From Onchocerca volvulus (lineage: Eukaryota > Nematoda > Chromadorea > Rhabditida > Onchocercidae): a stretch of 64,000 nt of DNA. Shown here one piece after another: positions 39,537 to 53,425 of the stretch; position 1 is the first letter of the stretch, and every line of letters begins with the position of its first letter. The notes beneath the pieces are model-generated. The model worked only from the letters and a program-made list of their open reading frames with translations, was not told the DNA's origin and did not search any database. The stretch spans positions 21,586,824-21,650,823 of the forward strand of contig HG738138.1 in the NCBI GenBank assembly GCA_000499405.2. Reading direction: 5' to 3'. The translations under genes were made by a program, and so were the position numbers.

Positions 39537-39834
39537 ACAATTAATAAAGATTTGCAGTTGGCCTGAGATTTTCTTAAATATTTAGCTGTATTTTGATAAT
39601 ATGACAAATGCAATAAATGAAGTTTCACAAAAAAAACCTACGGATTGTATTACTTGCATCGGTCGATAAATGCAGCAAAATTGGGATCATTTTTTTTTGT
39701 CCTTTTCTTTTCCTAGCAGTCCGTATTATCTAATTTATTAGAGTATAAACAATCAATAAAGATTTGTAGCTGGGTTGAGACTTCCTCAAATATTTAGCTG
39801 TATAATATGACAAATGCAATAAATGAAGTTTCAC

Positions 39835-39865
<31 letters not shown>

Positions 39866-39883
39866 CCTACGGATTGTGTTCTA
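39537..39883. repeat. two diverged direct copies of a ~115-base unit
   Basis: About 39540-39652 and 39755-39883 share, in order, AATAAAGATTTG.AG.TGG, TTAGCTGTAT, ATATGACAAATGCAATAAAT, GAAGTTTCAC, an A-run and CCTACGGATTGT. The A-run has expanded in the second copy. About 100 bases separate the copies. No coding content. Confidence 0.8.
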
Positions 39884-40905
39884 ACATAAACTGAATGATA
39901 TGAGATAAATGACCACGGTATGACATAATATCGACAAATTTTGAATTTTAAGCTTAACGAGCAAAACTTTAATAAGCAACACTTCCATACCATATTATTA
40001 GTGAAAAAATAAGACTGAATTATTTAGCTAAGAAGCAAACTGGAAGATCAGAAGAGCATATCGCAGTTAAAAGAGTAAAATTTGGATAGTCGAAAACAAT
40101 ACGTTTACATCTTGTGCACAAGTGATTATTTTAACTTCACACAAACAAAAAAAAAAAAAAAAAAGACGTAACCAATTTTTCAAGTCTGCGTATCCCAAAA
40201 TATTAATTTCTTTTCAGAAAATTTCAATTCAATATCATCTGTCACAGATGTCGGATCTTTTTTCTGCATCTCATTCCTGATTTTGCATTTTTAAGACCTT
40301 GGTTTTAAACCTTCCTAAATATAGCAAAGCAATATCTCCACCAAAAAATCATGAAGAATTGCAAGAATATATAATTACAACTGCATTGATTGCAAATCCA
40401 ACAGAATATTTTGCGCTAAGGACGCTGAGAATCTAGAATTTTGGTGCTCCTAATTATTTCTCAGTAGCAACCTAAAATAACGATATACTAGCTATATGTA
40501 AACAATATTCCGGATTTACCAGATTAAACTATGAATCAAAAAGAATTCAGATGCAAACAAGAATATATAATTATAACTGCGTAGACAGCAAATATTTTAA
40601 CTCCCATATTATTCATCAATCCCGAAATTCACACGTCCTTCTTTTCAGAAACTATAGAAAACATAACCACAATGCTTTATCGGCATGAATTTGAACAAAT
40701 TTATATCCAACTCCTGGGTAAACATACGAAAGATTCACATAGAAAATTCTAAATTTCAACATTATAAGAACATTCTGCAATATATTTCGAATTAAGTTTC
40801 CAGAATAACTTGAAATATTACATAAAAAAGAAGTTAGAATATGAAATCATGGCATACTAATTGTTTCAATAAAATGGTCATTTAAAAGCTGTTAAAGCAG
40901 CAACT

Positions 40906-43587
40906 TCAGAAAATATGCGCTCCAAATCCAAATGTCCTCATTATGTTCTGCATATAAAAACGGTGCAGACCATTCTCGGTTTTATCATACTCAATCGTTG
41001 GGATACCTTTTACATCCACTTCTAGTGTTGTACTATCACCCTGGAAAATCACCGAATAAACACAGTGCGAGAACTACGTGAAAACTTTCTGTCAATTGTT
41101 TTGAATTTAAAATTAACGCAATAAATCATTTCCTAAGATTTAAATTTTCGAATGGGTCAAGAAACAAAAAAAGAAAATTTTCTTCTCCCTGCAAAATATA
41201 CATTTTAATATACTTTTTAATATACACTTTCAAAAACACAAATGCCCCAAAACAAAGCCACTCTCATGATCTTAAACGGAATAGCTAAACTTTGTTGAAA
41301 AATTAAATGAAATGACTGAAAATACGATTTTCAAATCTGAATGTGCTGATAATGTTGTAACTCATGCAGATAAGATTGTTATATACTTCATTTCTAAACT
41401 ACATTTCTGAAGTTAACAGAAATACTTCGTAAAATATACAAACCTCATCTTTTAATCTGAAGGTAAGATTTGCAAAACATCCTGCTGGATAAGTTTTTAA
41501 GCGCCATTTCATTCCAAGTTCCTTGCACGGTTCCTGAAGAACCGTTTGACTAATTGAAAATCCGGTATTATTGTTTCGACAAACGAAAAAATATCTACAT
41601 ATTGGCTATTAAAATGCACATATCCGGATTTAAGTCTAAATGATGCCGCAAATTCATAAATAAGCAAGGCAGGCGAAGTATGACAGGAAAATAAACATTG
41701 AATAAGGTCAAAGTTCTTAATATAAATCTGACTGAAACTCAACATTTTTCTCAAAGAAAAGCAACAATTTATCATGAGAACTTACAATTTTAACGAATTC
41801 ACCCGTAACCATGCCACCAAATAATGTAAAAGCGCCTTGAGGTTTGAGATCAAGCTTTGCTTCACTGTTCGACCATTTCTTCACCAACTGTAATAATTAA
41901 AATCTTTGAGGAAAGGATACTTATAAAAAAAGAACGATCTTAAAAGATACACGAAACAAACCTCAGTTTCTGTAAGGACTTCCCATAACTGATCCGGCTG
42001 AACCTTGAATGACTCCACAAACGACAAATTTTTAACATCGCTGATCGCTGAAACAGCACAATTTATTCAGAAATACAAAATTTTGGTGAAATTATCAGTG
42101 GATTGATTAATGCTGTATTTTCAAACTTCATTACATGAAATTTCGGAAAAGTTTGGAGAAAACAAGGGATTTTGAAAATGTGGAAAATAAAAAACTTACG
42201 CGCAGATTTTGTAAGATCGTTATCAACACTAGTTACCTGAAAAAATAAATACTAAGAAACAATATTCAAGTAATATAAAAAATTAAAATCAATTCCTCTG
42301 AATATAGAAGAAGAAGGCCACATCTTAATCACAAAGCGGCTCGTGAGAATTCCATTAAAAACTTTGGAAAGTTTTCAAGTAAAAAACAGCACCACATGGT
42401 TTTGGAATGCCTTCTTGTCAACATGTTGCTTTCCAACGGTTGTTTTTCCCTTCGAGACCGCTTGTGGTATTGCACGATCAGTTGGTAATATTAAGCCTTT
42501 GCTGAATTCTTCTTTCAATTCTCGAATATAAATAGCTAACTGTTTACGTATGAACGCAGCCACCTCATTGTTCAGAAAATGTCTTATTCGGTCTTCATGA
42601 GGTCCACTTGTAGTCACTGATGCAGTTACCTATAAATTGCTTTGTTTAGAAAACTTCCGACTTCCTTTTACAGAAATTTTTTTAAATATAAACAAATCAT
42701 AACGTCATAAGTCACAATTATATCTGGAATAATAAAAAATAATAAATAAAAGAACTGGAATAAAATAATATACATCCACTTCATCAGCTTCATTCTCATC
42801 GCTTAAATTTGGTATTTCTATATGTCCTTCGTAATTGATGTCCGAACCAGCAACTTTTACTGTAAAAACCATTTATATCATCAGAATTGAAAATTGCGAC
42901 AAAAAAAAAAAAAAGAATGGAATTATACAGAAAATAATTGCCGCCACAAAACAAAAGCACCTCCTAAAGATTTAAGTAATGATACTGAAAAATCAAATTA
43001 TTCATATTTGACCTTCAAAACTTAATTCAATAATCCATTCGAAGAGGAAAATTAATTTAGCTTTCCGGTTGTTTGCTGTCGCTTCACCGTCTAACTTTTT
43101 GAGTTCTTTAAATATGATAACAGTCGAGCCATTTTCATATTTCTGCCCTTCTAACAACTCTTTTAGGCGTTGTTTCGACCAAGGCGTTGCATTCTTCTCT
43201 GTCCTGTAATACTTCAAGACTGGCAGATTGTATGCTCAATATTTGAACGCCTCACTATTCTGATCTTTAGCAACATATTGCTTTTTAATATACAAATAAA
43301 TCTTAGGAGATAGACATAAATAACAGTTCTTTTTGCTAGGAAGATAAGCATCCTGGAAATCACAATTCTTTCTGATTTAAAATTCAACTTAATGTAACAC
43401 TTCTGATCTTTTTGATTAATTTGATGGCGGAAGTCACACTCACAATTCCATTTGTTCTGGTCCATTACTTTAGGAAGTGAAAAACGAAGAACAAAATAAT
43501 GGCTTACCAATGCCAATTATTGACATTGATAGCGTCCGGACGTTCTTCCACAATCCATCGCGGATCACCCTCACCCCACTTCGCCAT
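40906..43587 (-). CDS. AHSA1: activator of HSP90 ATPase (AHA1)
   Basis: Nine exons: 43508-43587, 43013-43203, 42774-42859, 42423-42629, 42200-42236, 41962-42047, 41786-41887, 41444-41533, 40906-41040. All are GT-AG and in frame, giving 337 residues (human 338). The N-terminal Aha1 domain starts [18 protein letters not shown] and NVNNWHWTEK and binds the HSP90 middle domain. The C-terminal AHSA1/START-like domain has [37 protein letters not shown] and ends FGFGAHIF. The protein raises the ATPase rate of HSP90 in the cytosol. Same strand as PARP-1, whose stop is 832 bases upstream; that is long for a classical SL operon and the ATG has no AG directly before it, so co-transcription is only possible. 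Start matches the conserved family N-terminus. Confidence 0.96.
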
Positions 43588-44418
43588 TGCAGTAAATGAA
43601 TGTAAATCAGTGAAGCAACTCCCTATAATATAGCATAATTTTAAAGCAACGCATCTCTAATGCAACACAGCCTTGAATCAGCTATTATCCCAAAGCAACC
43701 TGAAATACAGTACATACAGCATTACTTGCAAACAGAGCCCGCAACCGGTCCTCTCATCCGATTTTCTAGAATACTCTGGAAACGCTGCAACGCTGTGAAA
43801 ATAACATCCCACTGGAATCCTGCGACGGAACTGCCGACCACCCATAAAATTCTTGTTAAAGTTGAATTGGAATTATGCAAGTAAAGTCAAAAACTTTTTA
43901 GTAGAAACTTGACAAAAATAACAAGATGAAATTCTAAACTGGTACACGCGGCATTTTACTGTACGACTTTATTGCATAGCTGTGTAGATAACATGGTGAT
44001 AGTAAGATACTAATTACAAATTAATTAACAGAAAGCTTAAAATATGTTTCTCCTGTAAATAAATAAGACGTATGCCTCATAAATGATTAAGACTATTCAA
44101 ATCTGATAAATCTGTTGAACGAATAAGTAATGCATTCATCAATATTACCACAATTTTTTCAGAATAAATTTTGGAAACAAGCGCAGTATATTGTATATTA
44201 GATAAAATTTTATTGATTCAGAATTCTATACTCTCACTCCAAAATAAAGACTACATGCATCACCGATGTTGACATAATTAATATTTAAATTGAAAAAAAA
44301 AAGAAATAATAAACATGAAAATTTCACTAAAAATGAAAACATATGTAGAAGAGATTAATTCATGGGAATTTGCGTAAGAGATCAATCGATAAACTGAAAT
44401 GTTAAAGATCTTGCGAAC
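43588..44418. other. AHSA1 upstream region
   Basis: No exon found. On the minus strand an acceptor-like attatag lies about 40 bases before the AHSA1 ATG and may be a trans-splice site. A 74-codon plus-strand frame at 43660-43884 has no splice or family support. Confidence 0.4.
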
Positions 44419-47400
44419 TTAGAAGAGAGAAGATATGAATTTAACGCGCACCAAATATTTGATTTCAACCTGAGCAACATCGTAAACGATATACCTGCAA
44501 CCAATTAATTATTACTGACAAGACGCATATACAAGAAAGTAATATTCTCTCTATTGTGCTGTCCTCTGATCGAGGCAAATATAAGAACGGAAAAAGATAA
44601 ATACTTTTAAGCAATTCTTACAGCTATTATCTCTTATGTATTTCTGCAAATGAAAAATTAGAACAGACTCATTGTACAAAAGCGTCAGATCCCGTCTTTT
44701 CGTATTTACAGGTTTCCCCATGGGAATTGTAACGCCATCCTCTGTTATGAAGTATTCACTTGGATCAGGAATCATTTGTCCTAGACCTAAAACGTATGTT
44801 TATAACAAGTACAATTAAGATTCTAAGGAGTGATTGTCTAATTTTAAAAGCAAACATTTCAATATTTTTCTTTTCAGTTATTAGAATCGATGAACAGTCA
44901 ATAGTGTACTGCTCAATCAATATATTGATTTCATGCTTAGATTTAAAATTATAATGAGTTTTCAATGCACTTTCGAAGATTATTCTACTTTTCCACGTAA
45001 GATCACCTTGTTGGAGTAAATAAGATAACGACCAAATATTTCTGTATTTAAAATATCTTGACATCAAATGTCAATTTCAGTTGGACCAATATTTACCCTT
45101 AGTCAGTATTTAGCTGACATGTAAACGACAAAATGTTATGCATATAAAGATTTAGCTGATATATAAATACTGGTTTCACAAACAGTATATGATCATGTTC
45201 AAATTCAACGCCATTTCGTACCTTTAACACTATGTTTTCCTCTATTAGGTTTTGTGATTGACTTGGCATCAATTTCTTCCTGCATTTCACCAAGCGCCAC
45301 TTCACAAAGCAAAATAAATCCTTCCGTATTAATTGCATAACAATAATTTGCTGACTTTGATATCAAATCTGCGAAGTATATACCTTTTCCAAACATATAA
45401 CCTGTCTAAAATTTCCATTTAGTCTAAACGGACTTCTCTTAAATTCTCCTTAATATATGTTTGTGTTAAAGCTTTATAACAGTAAAGAAATCATTATTAT
45501 TTTCAAATACAAATCTTTCTTGAAATTTGAAAAATATCTGCAAATTTCTCGTAGAAAGACTTGACTAGTAAAAGCATCATACCACGGGTGCTTCTGCTGG
45601 TGCGACTCGTAATCCCTGTGATAAAATACCTGCATAATTCGTTATCCGTGAACCGTGCCAAAGTAAATAATGATTTGGAATATTTTTTTTGAATCTTTCA
45701 CTTTCACCTTCACGCTTTACCCGAATGATCTATAAAAAAAGAAAAAAAAATCTTTAAAAAAGATATTTGCTTGAATAAACGTTTACTTGTTTTAAAATCT
45801 CAGGATTCTGTATAATCCCTTCATTTTCATATTATGAAAATCAGAACAGAATTCTTCCGAAAATTTCAAAAGATTATTGTGAACATACATCAATAATTTC
45901 AAGTTTGTACTGATCGTGCGTAGGTGCGTGCGTATTTGCAGCATACTGCAATATGCGTTTGTACTCATCCGATTGTTTATCCAGTATCTGAATAACCTTG
46001 AATAGACTTGTTCCAATATGATTTAGCAGTTTGAAATTATTACTACAAGCTTGGAAATTTTCCTGCTATAATGACCGAAAAAACTGGATAAAGACAGGAA
46101 ATAAAAAAATGTAAGAACCTCTAACTGAGCGTGCAATTTTTCATAGTGCACATCCACAGGATCTTGCTTTCGATATGCTTCATTGTCAGTCTTCAAAATG
46201 CTGTATGTGACTTCAAGTTCCAAAAGATCATCAAGTAGTTTTGTTTTTTCCTTAAAATGAATGTTGAATTAGAGATTTAATTTCACGTGCATATCTGACA
46301 TCAACGTTCGTTGCAAAGAAGTGGAGAAGAATAACGAACGATGAAGATATTTACCAGCACGAGTTGACAACAGATATTATAGGTTCATTAGCTTAGTCCA
46401 ATGAAATAATTTGAAAATCTAAAAAAAATTTTTTACCCAACATCCAAATGATATCTAGCTTATTCCTTTTTTCCTAAAGCACATATAATTAGCAAAAAAA
46501 AAAAAAAAATTCCTAGATTATAACATTAAAATAAAAAATAATTCAAACGAACAACGAACAATTAAAAGCTTTTGTGAATTAAGAAGCGGTGGTTTGTTCA
46601 TACCAAAGTTATGCGGTATAAGTGTGAAAAATCGATTTGTTGCATCCAAGTAATCTTCATATTTGGCATTATCAACTTCCATCAACTAAATTTTGATTTT
46701 AAGTCATCAAATTCATATTAAATTTCTACATAACTTTCTTGAGAACTTTTTTTGTTTTCTCAATTTCTGCTAAAAGAATTTCCTCTCCAAAATGTCTTAC
46801 TTTTTGCAGCTCCGTTAAAATCTTATATGCATTTTTTATGTGACGAATTGATAACATTCCAAGAGGCATTTTATTTGTATCGATCTGCAAAAACTATCTC
46901 TGAAAAAATTTGATAATTATTGGTAAAACAAAACATAAATACAAGTTTTAAAACGAACTTTTAATTTTGAAACGCAAAAATCTACCTCTAATAGCCAGAT
47001 AACTTAATAATTTAAAACTTGGAAGTATAGAAAACTACCTCAAGACTTTTGAGAATATCGTTCATTGCATCAACATCAAAAATCATTTTAATAATTTGCT
47101 GTATTGATTCTGGCAATTTCGATGACGACCCAGGTTTTCCGACGAATGCTTCTAATTCTTTTGACTATTAAAAACAAAAAAATAAATATAAAATAAAGGC
47201 AAAATGACTGCATTTCCAGACTCTAAATATATGGAATAATCTCAAAATTATGCCTTTCTAATGAATCATTAAGATACCACGAAATAAATATGTGGCAAAT
47301 ATGTAAAAATTGAGATTATTTATTAAAATTGAAAAGCAAAAATGACATAGAAATACTGGATCAAAACTTAAGATACTGACTTTTTTTAAAAACCGGACTT

Positions 47401-50400
47401 GAAATCTGATTTTAATGCTTTTTAAAAAATTTAGTGTAACAAGTTTAACTCAATCTTTCTATGTCGTTAAGTTCGATCAATAATTACCGAAATTTCATGC
47501 TTTGGCCATTTTCTATTACCTTAAGTAAAATTAAATAATCTCAAAACAACCAAATGATAATGTAACATTATGCTAACACAGCTATTAGCATGGAAAGAGC
47601 TTGAAAAATTATTCCTACATTTCTATAATCAGTTTCAATAAGCGACATCTTTCCCGGAACTTTCCTGAAATTTTCAACATCGTTCCAATTATTTGCTGTC
47701 TTCTCACTGAACAACCTACAAATAAAGTCGGCGAGGTCTATAAGAAACAGTTTCGCATAAATTAATATCAGGCTATTTCCAAATATGACAATAAATTATA
47801 CTTTTCAAAAGCTACTTTTGCTCCTTCCAAATCTCCATTATACTTATCGGTTTTTGAGCCCCCAATATCCGTACCGACACGTCCCCATGAACGGAACAAA
47901 TAATATCTGAAAGGTACAATATTTTTTTTTTAATTTATTAGCTATGAAGTACAACTTTTAAGTGCTTTGCAATCCCACTGTCACATTTCACAGAGCTGAA
48001 AATGAAAAAATTTTCAGTGTGAAAAATTTATGAAGTACTAAAATTATAAAAGAAGTAACTGGCAACATACTTTTGCTTGACATCATGTTTCAGCAGCTGC
48101 AATTTATAGAACGAATTCGCTCCGGTTTGAAAATCCGCCATCCCCAGTGTTGTTTCCCAAAGTTTTCCTATCACAGAAAAATAATTTTAGAATTCTAAAT
48201 AATTAATAAAATTTCCACTAAATCTGATCTAAAGACCTTATTTTGTGATGACTAAGAAGCATGCAAAAATAACTAATCGGATAGTTCGATAGTTCAAAAG
48301 TCAAAAAACATCAAGTAAATTCTATTACAGAGGATAAATTTCTTTTCTGAACTATCTTCTTTAGCTTTCTGAAGAAGCCTGGAAAAGAAAAAAAAAACCA
48401 TTTTCGTCTTTCCATACATGTACGACTTTTTGGAGTAAGCATTCAGCATCAACCACTGTTCCGTTTTTTACAATCTGTCGCTGTAACCCAAAACGAGCAT
48501 CTAAACAACGGAAACACAATTATCATATGCCAGTCTCACTTAATTGAGTTAATAAAATAAATTTTCAGCAACAGAGAAACATAATGAATTCACCTCTGGG
48601 ATTAGCGTTTCCATGCTTCATAAATTCGTTGCTCATTTCGTCAACATTCTGACTCAAGATTTTGGATGGCTCTGGTCTGAGAGTAAAATTTTTACTGTTT
48701 ATTAGGGGAAAAGGACGGCATAAAACAAAGAGAAGAGATTTCATTTACTGACAATTGGTGGTATGAGAGTGATTCTGATTTGAAAAAAATCTTAATCTTT
48801 GAAAAGTCTAAGGATTTTTTTCATTTCTAAAAAAAGAAACAAAAACTTACTCAATTAACTTTTCATGTTCTAGAGAACTATATTCCCTGTTTTTCGGATC
48901 CTGAAACTCTAAAAAAAACTTAAAAACTTGTGATAGCAAATTTCCGACGTCAACTGACTGTTATTCATAAATTGCTTCTCTATTTTTTTATTTGCAAATC
49001 TTTCTTTTTTCTCCCTACAACAGGAAAACAATAGAAAATACCAAATTTGGTTCATTAATAAAATATGAATGTGATATTTCGTCGCCAATAAAATACTTTA
49101 CCTTGACTTCGAAATTTTCAAATTCAGAAATGCTTTTTTTCATTTCATCAGGAATCACAAATGGTTTCCGCGGTGGGTTGCGATATGTATACATACACCG
49201 AGTATATTCGGAAATATAACCAGTACAAACATAACTTCGTTCTGATGAGCTAAAAAGGAAAAAAAAAAGACAAATTACATCAAATGAAATATAATCCAGC
49301 ATATAAAGCAAATTCAAATTTACCTCAAGGGAATGTCAGTCAAAATAGTAGTAGCACCATATACATTACAAGCAGTGATTTAAAAATGAAGTACAATTAA
49401 TTTAATAACAAGCTTGTCTTCTTATGATAAAAGCTATATTCTGCAGTAATTTCCAATTTCACAACCAAAACAGGAAATATTGAAAGGAAACGTTACGAAC
49501 TTGAGAAGGAAAAATTTATTTAAAGAGCAAGTGAGATAAAAACATGCAATAAAAAGAATTTTAACCGTTTAAGAAGTCCAACATTCATTTCCTTGCTCAA
49601 AAGAATTTAATCAAGTCTCACAAAAAAAAATTTTCTTAGTTATTGTTTTATAACAACTTCAAAAAAATTCACCTGTAAACAATGTTACCTTCTTTACACC
49701 GCTCACAAGGGAGTGGACAGCCAAAAACCATACAATCAACAAGACGATCCAACAACTACAATGGAAGTTTTTAAAAATGTTTTCCTTATAATAAAACACC
49801 TCAATGGAATCAAAAATAATGGCTAATAATGAGGAAGAGATTTATCCGTCGAATGTTATTACGAAGATGCGATAGTCAGCATAATAAGTAATTTGGTGAG
49901 TATAATAAGCAGGTGATAAGATAAATTATTGACAGGCTTAAAAGCTAAGTGAATGGTATTCTGACTGAAATCTTATCAGGAAAAATAATACGTTAAAATA
50001 TCAATAATCTAAGGGATAAATATAGAAAGGATTGATTCACCTTTGACTCTCCACCACGTTTTGGCAATGCCTGATGATTAGCCTGCAGCAAAGTTTGAAT
50101 ATCACTTTTATTCAGAAGTTTCGATAATTTTTCCCTCATTGACCACATTTCATTTGTTTGTGCCTATAAAAATTTAAAATGTACAAGGAAAATTTGTTTT
50201 AAATACTATGTTTTCTGAGAAACATTTATTGAATACCTTAAGACGTTCCATCTTCTCTTTTGTATCAAATCGATCCATTTTTGCTCTTTTGGTTACAGCA
50301 TCATTGATTTCCGTCGACTTTTTCTTCATAGTGGTCTTTATTTGCTTATTAAACATTGTTTTCAAGAGATCCTGATCAGATTCTGACAAATTTTGGAAAC

Positions 50401-52011
50401 CAACAATTCTAAAAACCCTTTTATAATAATAAAAAAAGTACAGGAAATAGTGAGGAGAAGAGTTTTATGCAATTTAATTTCGAAAATTCCTAGAAAAGTT
50501 GAAACAAAAACTCTAATCGGGAGTTTCAAAAGCTCATGATTTAATTCGGAAACTGTTGAAATTAGAATATCTACTACGAACTTTTCAGTACAGAGAGCAT
50601 ATTGTCGCATTTCCTCAAAACAGTTTACATGATACCATGACGATTTCATCCCAAGTCTGAGAGTATTCTGCAAGTATTTTAGTCAGAATCTGCAATCTCC
50701 TAGAAATAAGAAACTAAATATTAAACTGGTACTAACAGAAGTATAATTAAAAAAAATGAAACAGTGGAAAATGGTTAGACATTGATACTGATGAAAATCA
50801 ACAACTTTTATGCATTGAGAGAACCTTTTTGATATTTTCTTTGCAATTCACGCATTTGCTGCGACCAGTTGCAGCATATTCAGAGATGAGCATAACAGAA
50901 AGCTCTTCTACACAAGATACTCCAGCTAAATGAAAAAAGTATTCATTTCTTGACATGTAAAGTTTCCATCTTTTTGATCTGAATGTCCTAATCGTAAACA
51001 CACACAAAAAAAAAAAAAAAAAAAAAGAAAAATAAACTTTCATCATTTTATATTGTACCTATCGAATTAAGAAATCAAAATTAAATTTTAAAGTCGGAAT
51101 TATGAAAATAAATTATGAATAACCTATCAAATGAAGAAACAAAAAAATAAAAAAAAGTGAACGAATATGTTAAATGGACTATTTTTAATTTTTATCAAAA
51201 TAGATTTCAAATTTCCTTCGTTGGCTCTACAGAGATATAAAAAAAAAAAAAAAAAATCCTGATAAAAATGAAATAAAATAAAACCTTGATTTTCAATTAT
51301 TTTTTTACGAATCCGTTCTTGATCACTCCACTTCAGAAGTTCCATACCACGAATAGAAGCTTCGTTTATGTCATTTTGTTTTATTTTTTTCCAAAAACAA
51401 GTGAAATGGAACCTGAAAAAAAAAAACACTTTCAAAAACTCTACCACAAAAAAAAGAGTGAATTTTGTATTGAACTTTGAAATTGTACCAATTGTCTTGC
51501 AGTCCATCAAAAAAACGACTCGGTTTCCGGAAAGACATGCGAAGCGAGTTCTGAAATTTTTTGGAAGAAATTTCCTTTGGAGAACTTCTGCTAAAATTAA
51601 CATATAATTTGTAAACTTTATCAGCTCATTAACGGAAGCATCATCAGCCAGCATCTTGATTATTTCTGGTCGATAAAATTTGAAACATACTCATTATTGT
51701 AATTTGAAACATACTTATTTGTATGCATTTTATTTCTAATTAAAATATTTACTTATCTCGACTAAAACGCCGCCATATCGACTAAATCGTTTGTTTATCA
51801 CTTTTTCTAGGTCAATAACACAAGTAATTGTTGTTATATAATACAAATAAAAAACTTTTTAAACCAATCTTTAATCATTATTTCTAGAAATGAATTATTA
51901 GTTTAAATTGAAACTTATCTGCGAAATTAAACCATGACATCCTTTGCAAGCAGCACGATTACTTTTGGCATACTCGGCACCGTAAGACAAATCCTTTCCC
52001 AATGATGCCAT
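44419..52011 (-). CDS. PARP1: poly(ADP-ribose) polymerase 1, BRCT-less form
   Basis: 24 exons: 51919-52011, 51489-51550, 51285-51412, 50825-50925, 50582-50667, 50237-50408, 50041-50163, 49673-49755, 49102-49249, 48851-48900, 48594-48676, 48399-48500, 48071-48167, 47802-47906, 47619-47715, 47039-47164, 46801-46884, 46560-46685, 46119-46250, 45889-45996, 45583-45729, 45222-45405, 44669-44786, 44419-44494. They give 876 residues. Zinc finger 1 has Cys22, Cys25, His54, Cys57. Zinc finger 2 (SKCVNC...WYHVNCF) follows, then PADR1/zinc finger 3 (LPCERC...YVCTG), WGR ([10 protein letters not shown]), helical regulatory domain ([22 protein letters not shown]) and ART domain with His727 (LLWHGSR), Tyr761 (KGIYFAD) and Glu852 (LYNEYIVYD), the full H-Y-E triad. 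It senses DNA breaks and makes poly(ADP-ribose) from NAD+ in the nucleus. No BRCT domain lies between zinc finger 3 and WGR. Intron 1 must be read as AT-AG. Confidence 0.96.
51551..51918 (-). other. non-canonical AT-AG intron (PARP-1 intron 1)
   Basis: Read on the minus strand, exon 1 ends HGLISQ (TCGCAG) and the next bases are ATAAGTTT, a perfect U2-type donor except that G is A. The acceptor is AATTTCAG at 51551, giving Q|NSLRMSF, with the same spacing as the human zinc finger (C-x11-M). Every GT in the last part of exon 1 is in phase 1, while the usable acceptors are phase 0 or 2, so no GT-AG join keeps frame. Confidence 0.65.
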
Positions 52012-53354
52012 CTGTTAGAACGAAGCAATAACCTCACGTTTGAAATAAGAAACACACAGTCGTTGAATTTATTTCCCGCCACATGAACCACACAATTTCA
52101 TGCTGAGAGTGGTCGTATCGTTGCGAAACGATAATCTCTTTAAAATAATCGGTTAGTGTTCTCTGGGAGAATTTGAGGTTGTGAAAACAGTGGTTGAGAT
52201 CTTAATGGATGTTTTCAGCTGAAAAGCGAAAGATCGACCGCCTTGACTGGTCATCAATGTAATTCTGCCAGAGCAGCGGTCGTCTTCTATTAGATGAGAG
52301 ATGAATTGCGGAAAGAATCGCAGAATATTTCTTTTCAGAATTAAAATTAAGTATCGTGGCTAATTTCGTGATTGTCAATAAATTAAATAAATTATCCATT
52401 CAAAGTTTTAACTCGTATTGTTTAAACGAGCAAATCTAAGTGAATGGAATTGCTCCAGAATATGGATTTGGTGCAATTATTTCGCTCATACTTCCGTGTC
52501 TCCGCAAACTGCCGATCGTACGATATCTTAGTGACCCATTTCTAAAAGACGTTGGCCGGTTCTATTAAAAGCATTGTAATTCCTGGCTGGTTCTAATTTT
52601 ACAAAAGTTTTGCTTGCATGCCATTAATAAATCAATGCATATGCAACCGTTTTAATTTTCATCCGTGCAGAATCAAGAAAAATCGCAGATAGTATCTTCT
52701 TGTCGATATTATACTGCTCTAATTTTCTTGTGAATTTATGCATTGATATTAATTAATGAAACGTTTACGTCAGTACCAAGAAGGCAATTATTCGTCGAAG
52801 AAAGATAACGGAATGATGATATGCGAGATATATTTACAATTCTCATTTGCATTCTCAGCTTTTTTCATGCCTTCCTTTTCTCTCATCAGCTAGTCTAATA
52901 CCTTATTTCTCTTTCTAATAAAATTTTTTCATCCGAATCCTTTTTATTCCTATCTACGTCATGAAATGTGATAAAAATTGAGAGAATCCATAAAATTTCA
53001 AAGAAATGGCGATAAATACCACTAATATTCTTCCGATCAGATAAATTTGTTATAGAATATTCAAAGATAAACACCGTGGATAGTTCTTCAAATTTGCCAA
53101 GTTTTATTTGTGAAATTAAAATTGGGACTATGCGAATGAGAACATTTATCATTCTTTCACATGTTTCAATTGTTTTCCCTCATTATCGCTTCCTATTATT
53201 ACCTGCAACATAATTTGAAAATTACCGAAAGGACATTTCTGGAAATAATTAATTTCGAAAAAAAACTCAAGAAAGAATTGGAAAAATTATTAGAAAAAAA
53301 CATTATTGAGAATTTAAATTTTTTATTTCATTAGGTTGCACAATGCGGACCACT

Positions 53355-53425
<71 letters not shown>

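Noticed and set aside
43587..44419. PARP-1 and AHSA1 as one SL operon
   Set aside because: The gap of 832 bases is long and no SL2-type evidence can be seen in DNA alone; kept only as a possibility in the AHSA1 entry.
49320..49370. Possible extra PARP-1 exon ([10 protein letters not shown]) between exons 8 and 9
   Set aside because: Exon 8 joins exon 9 in phase and keeps the zinc finger 3 spacing; an insert would break the Cys ligand spacing.
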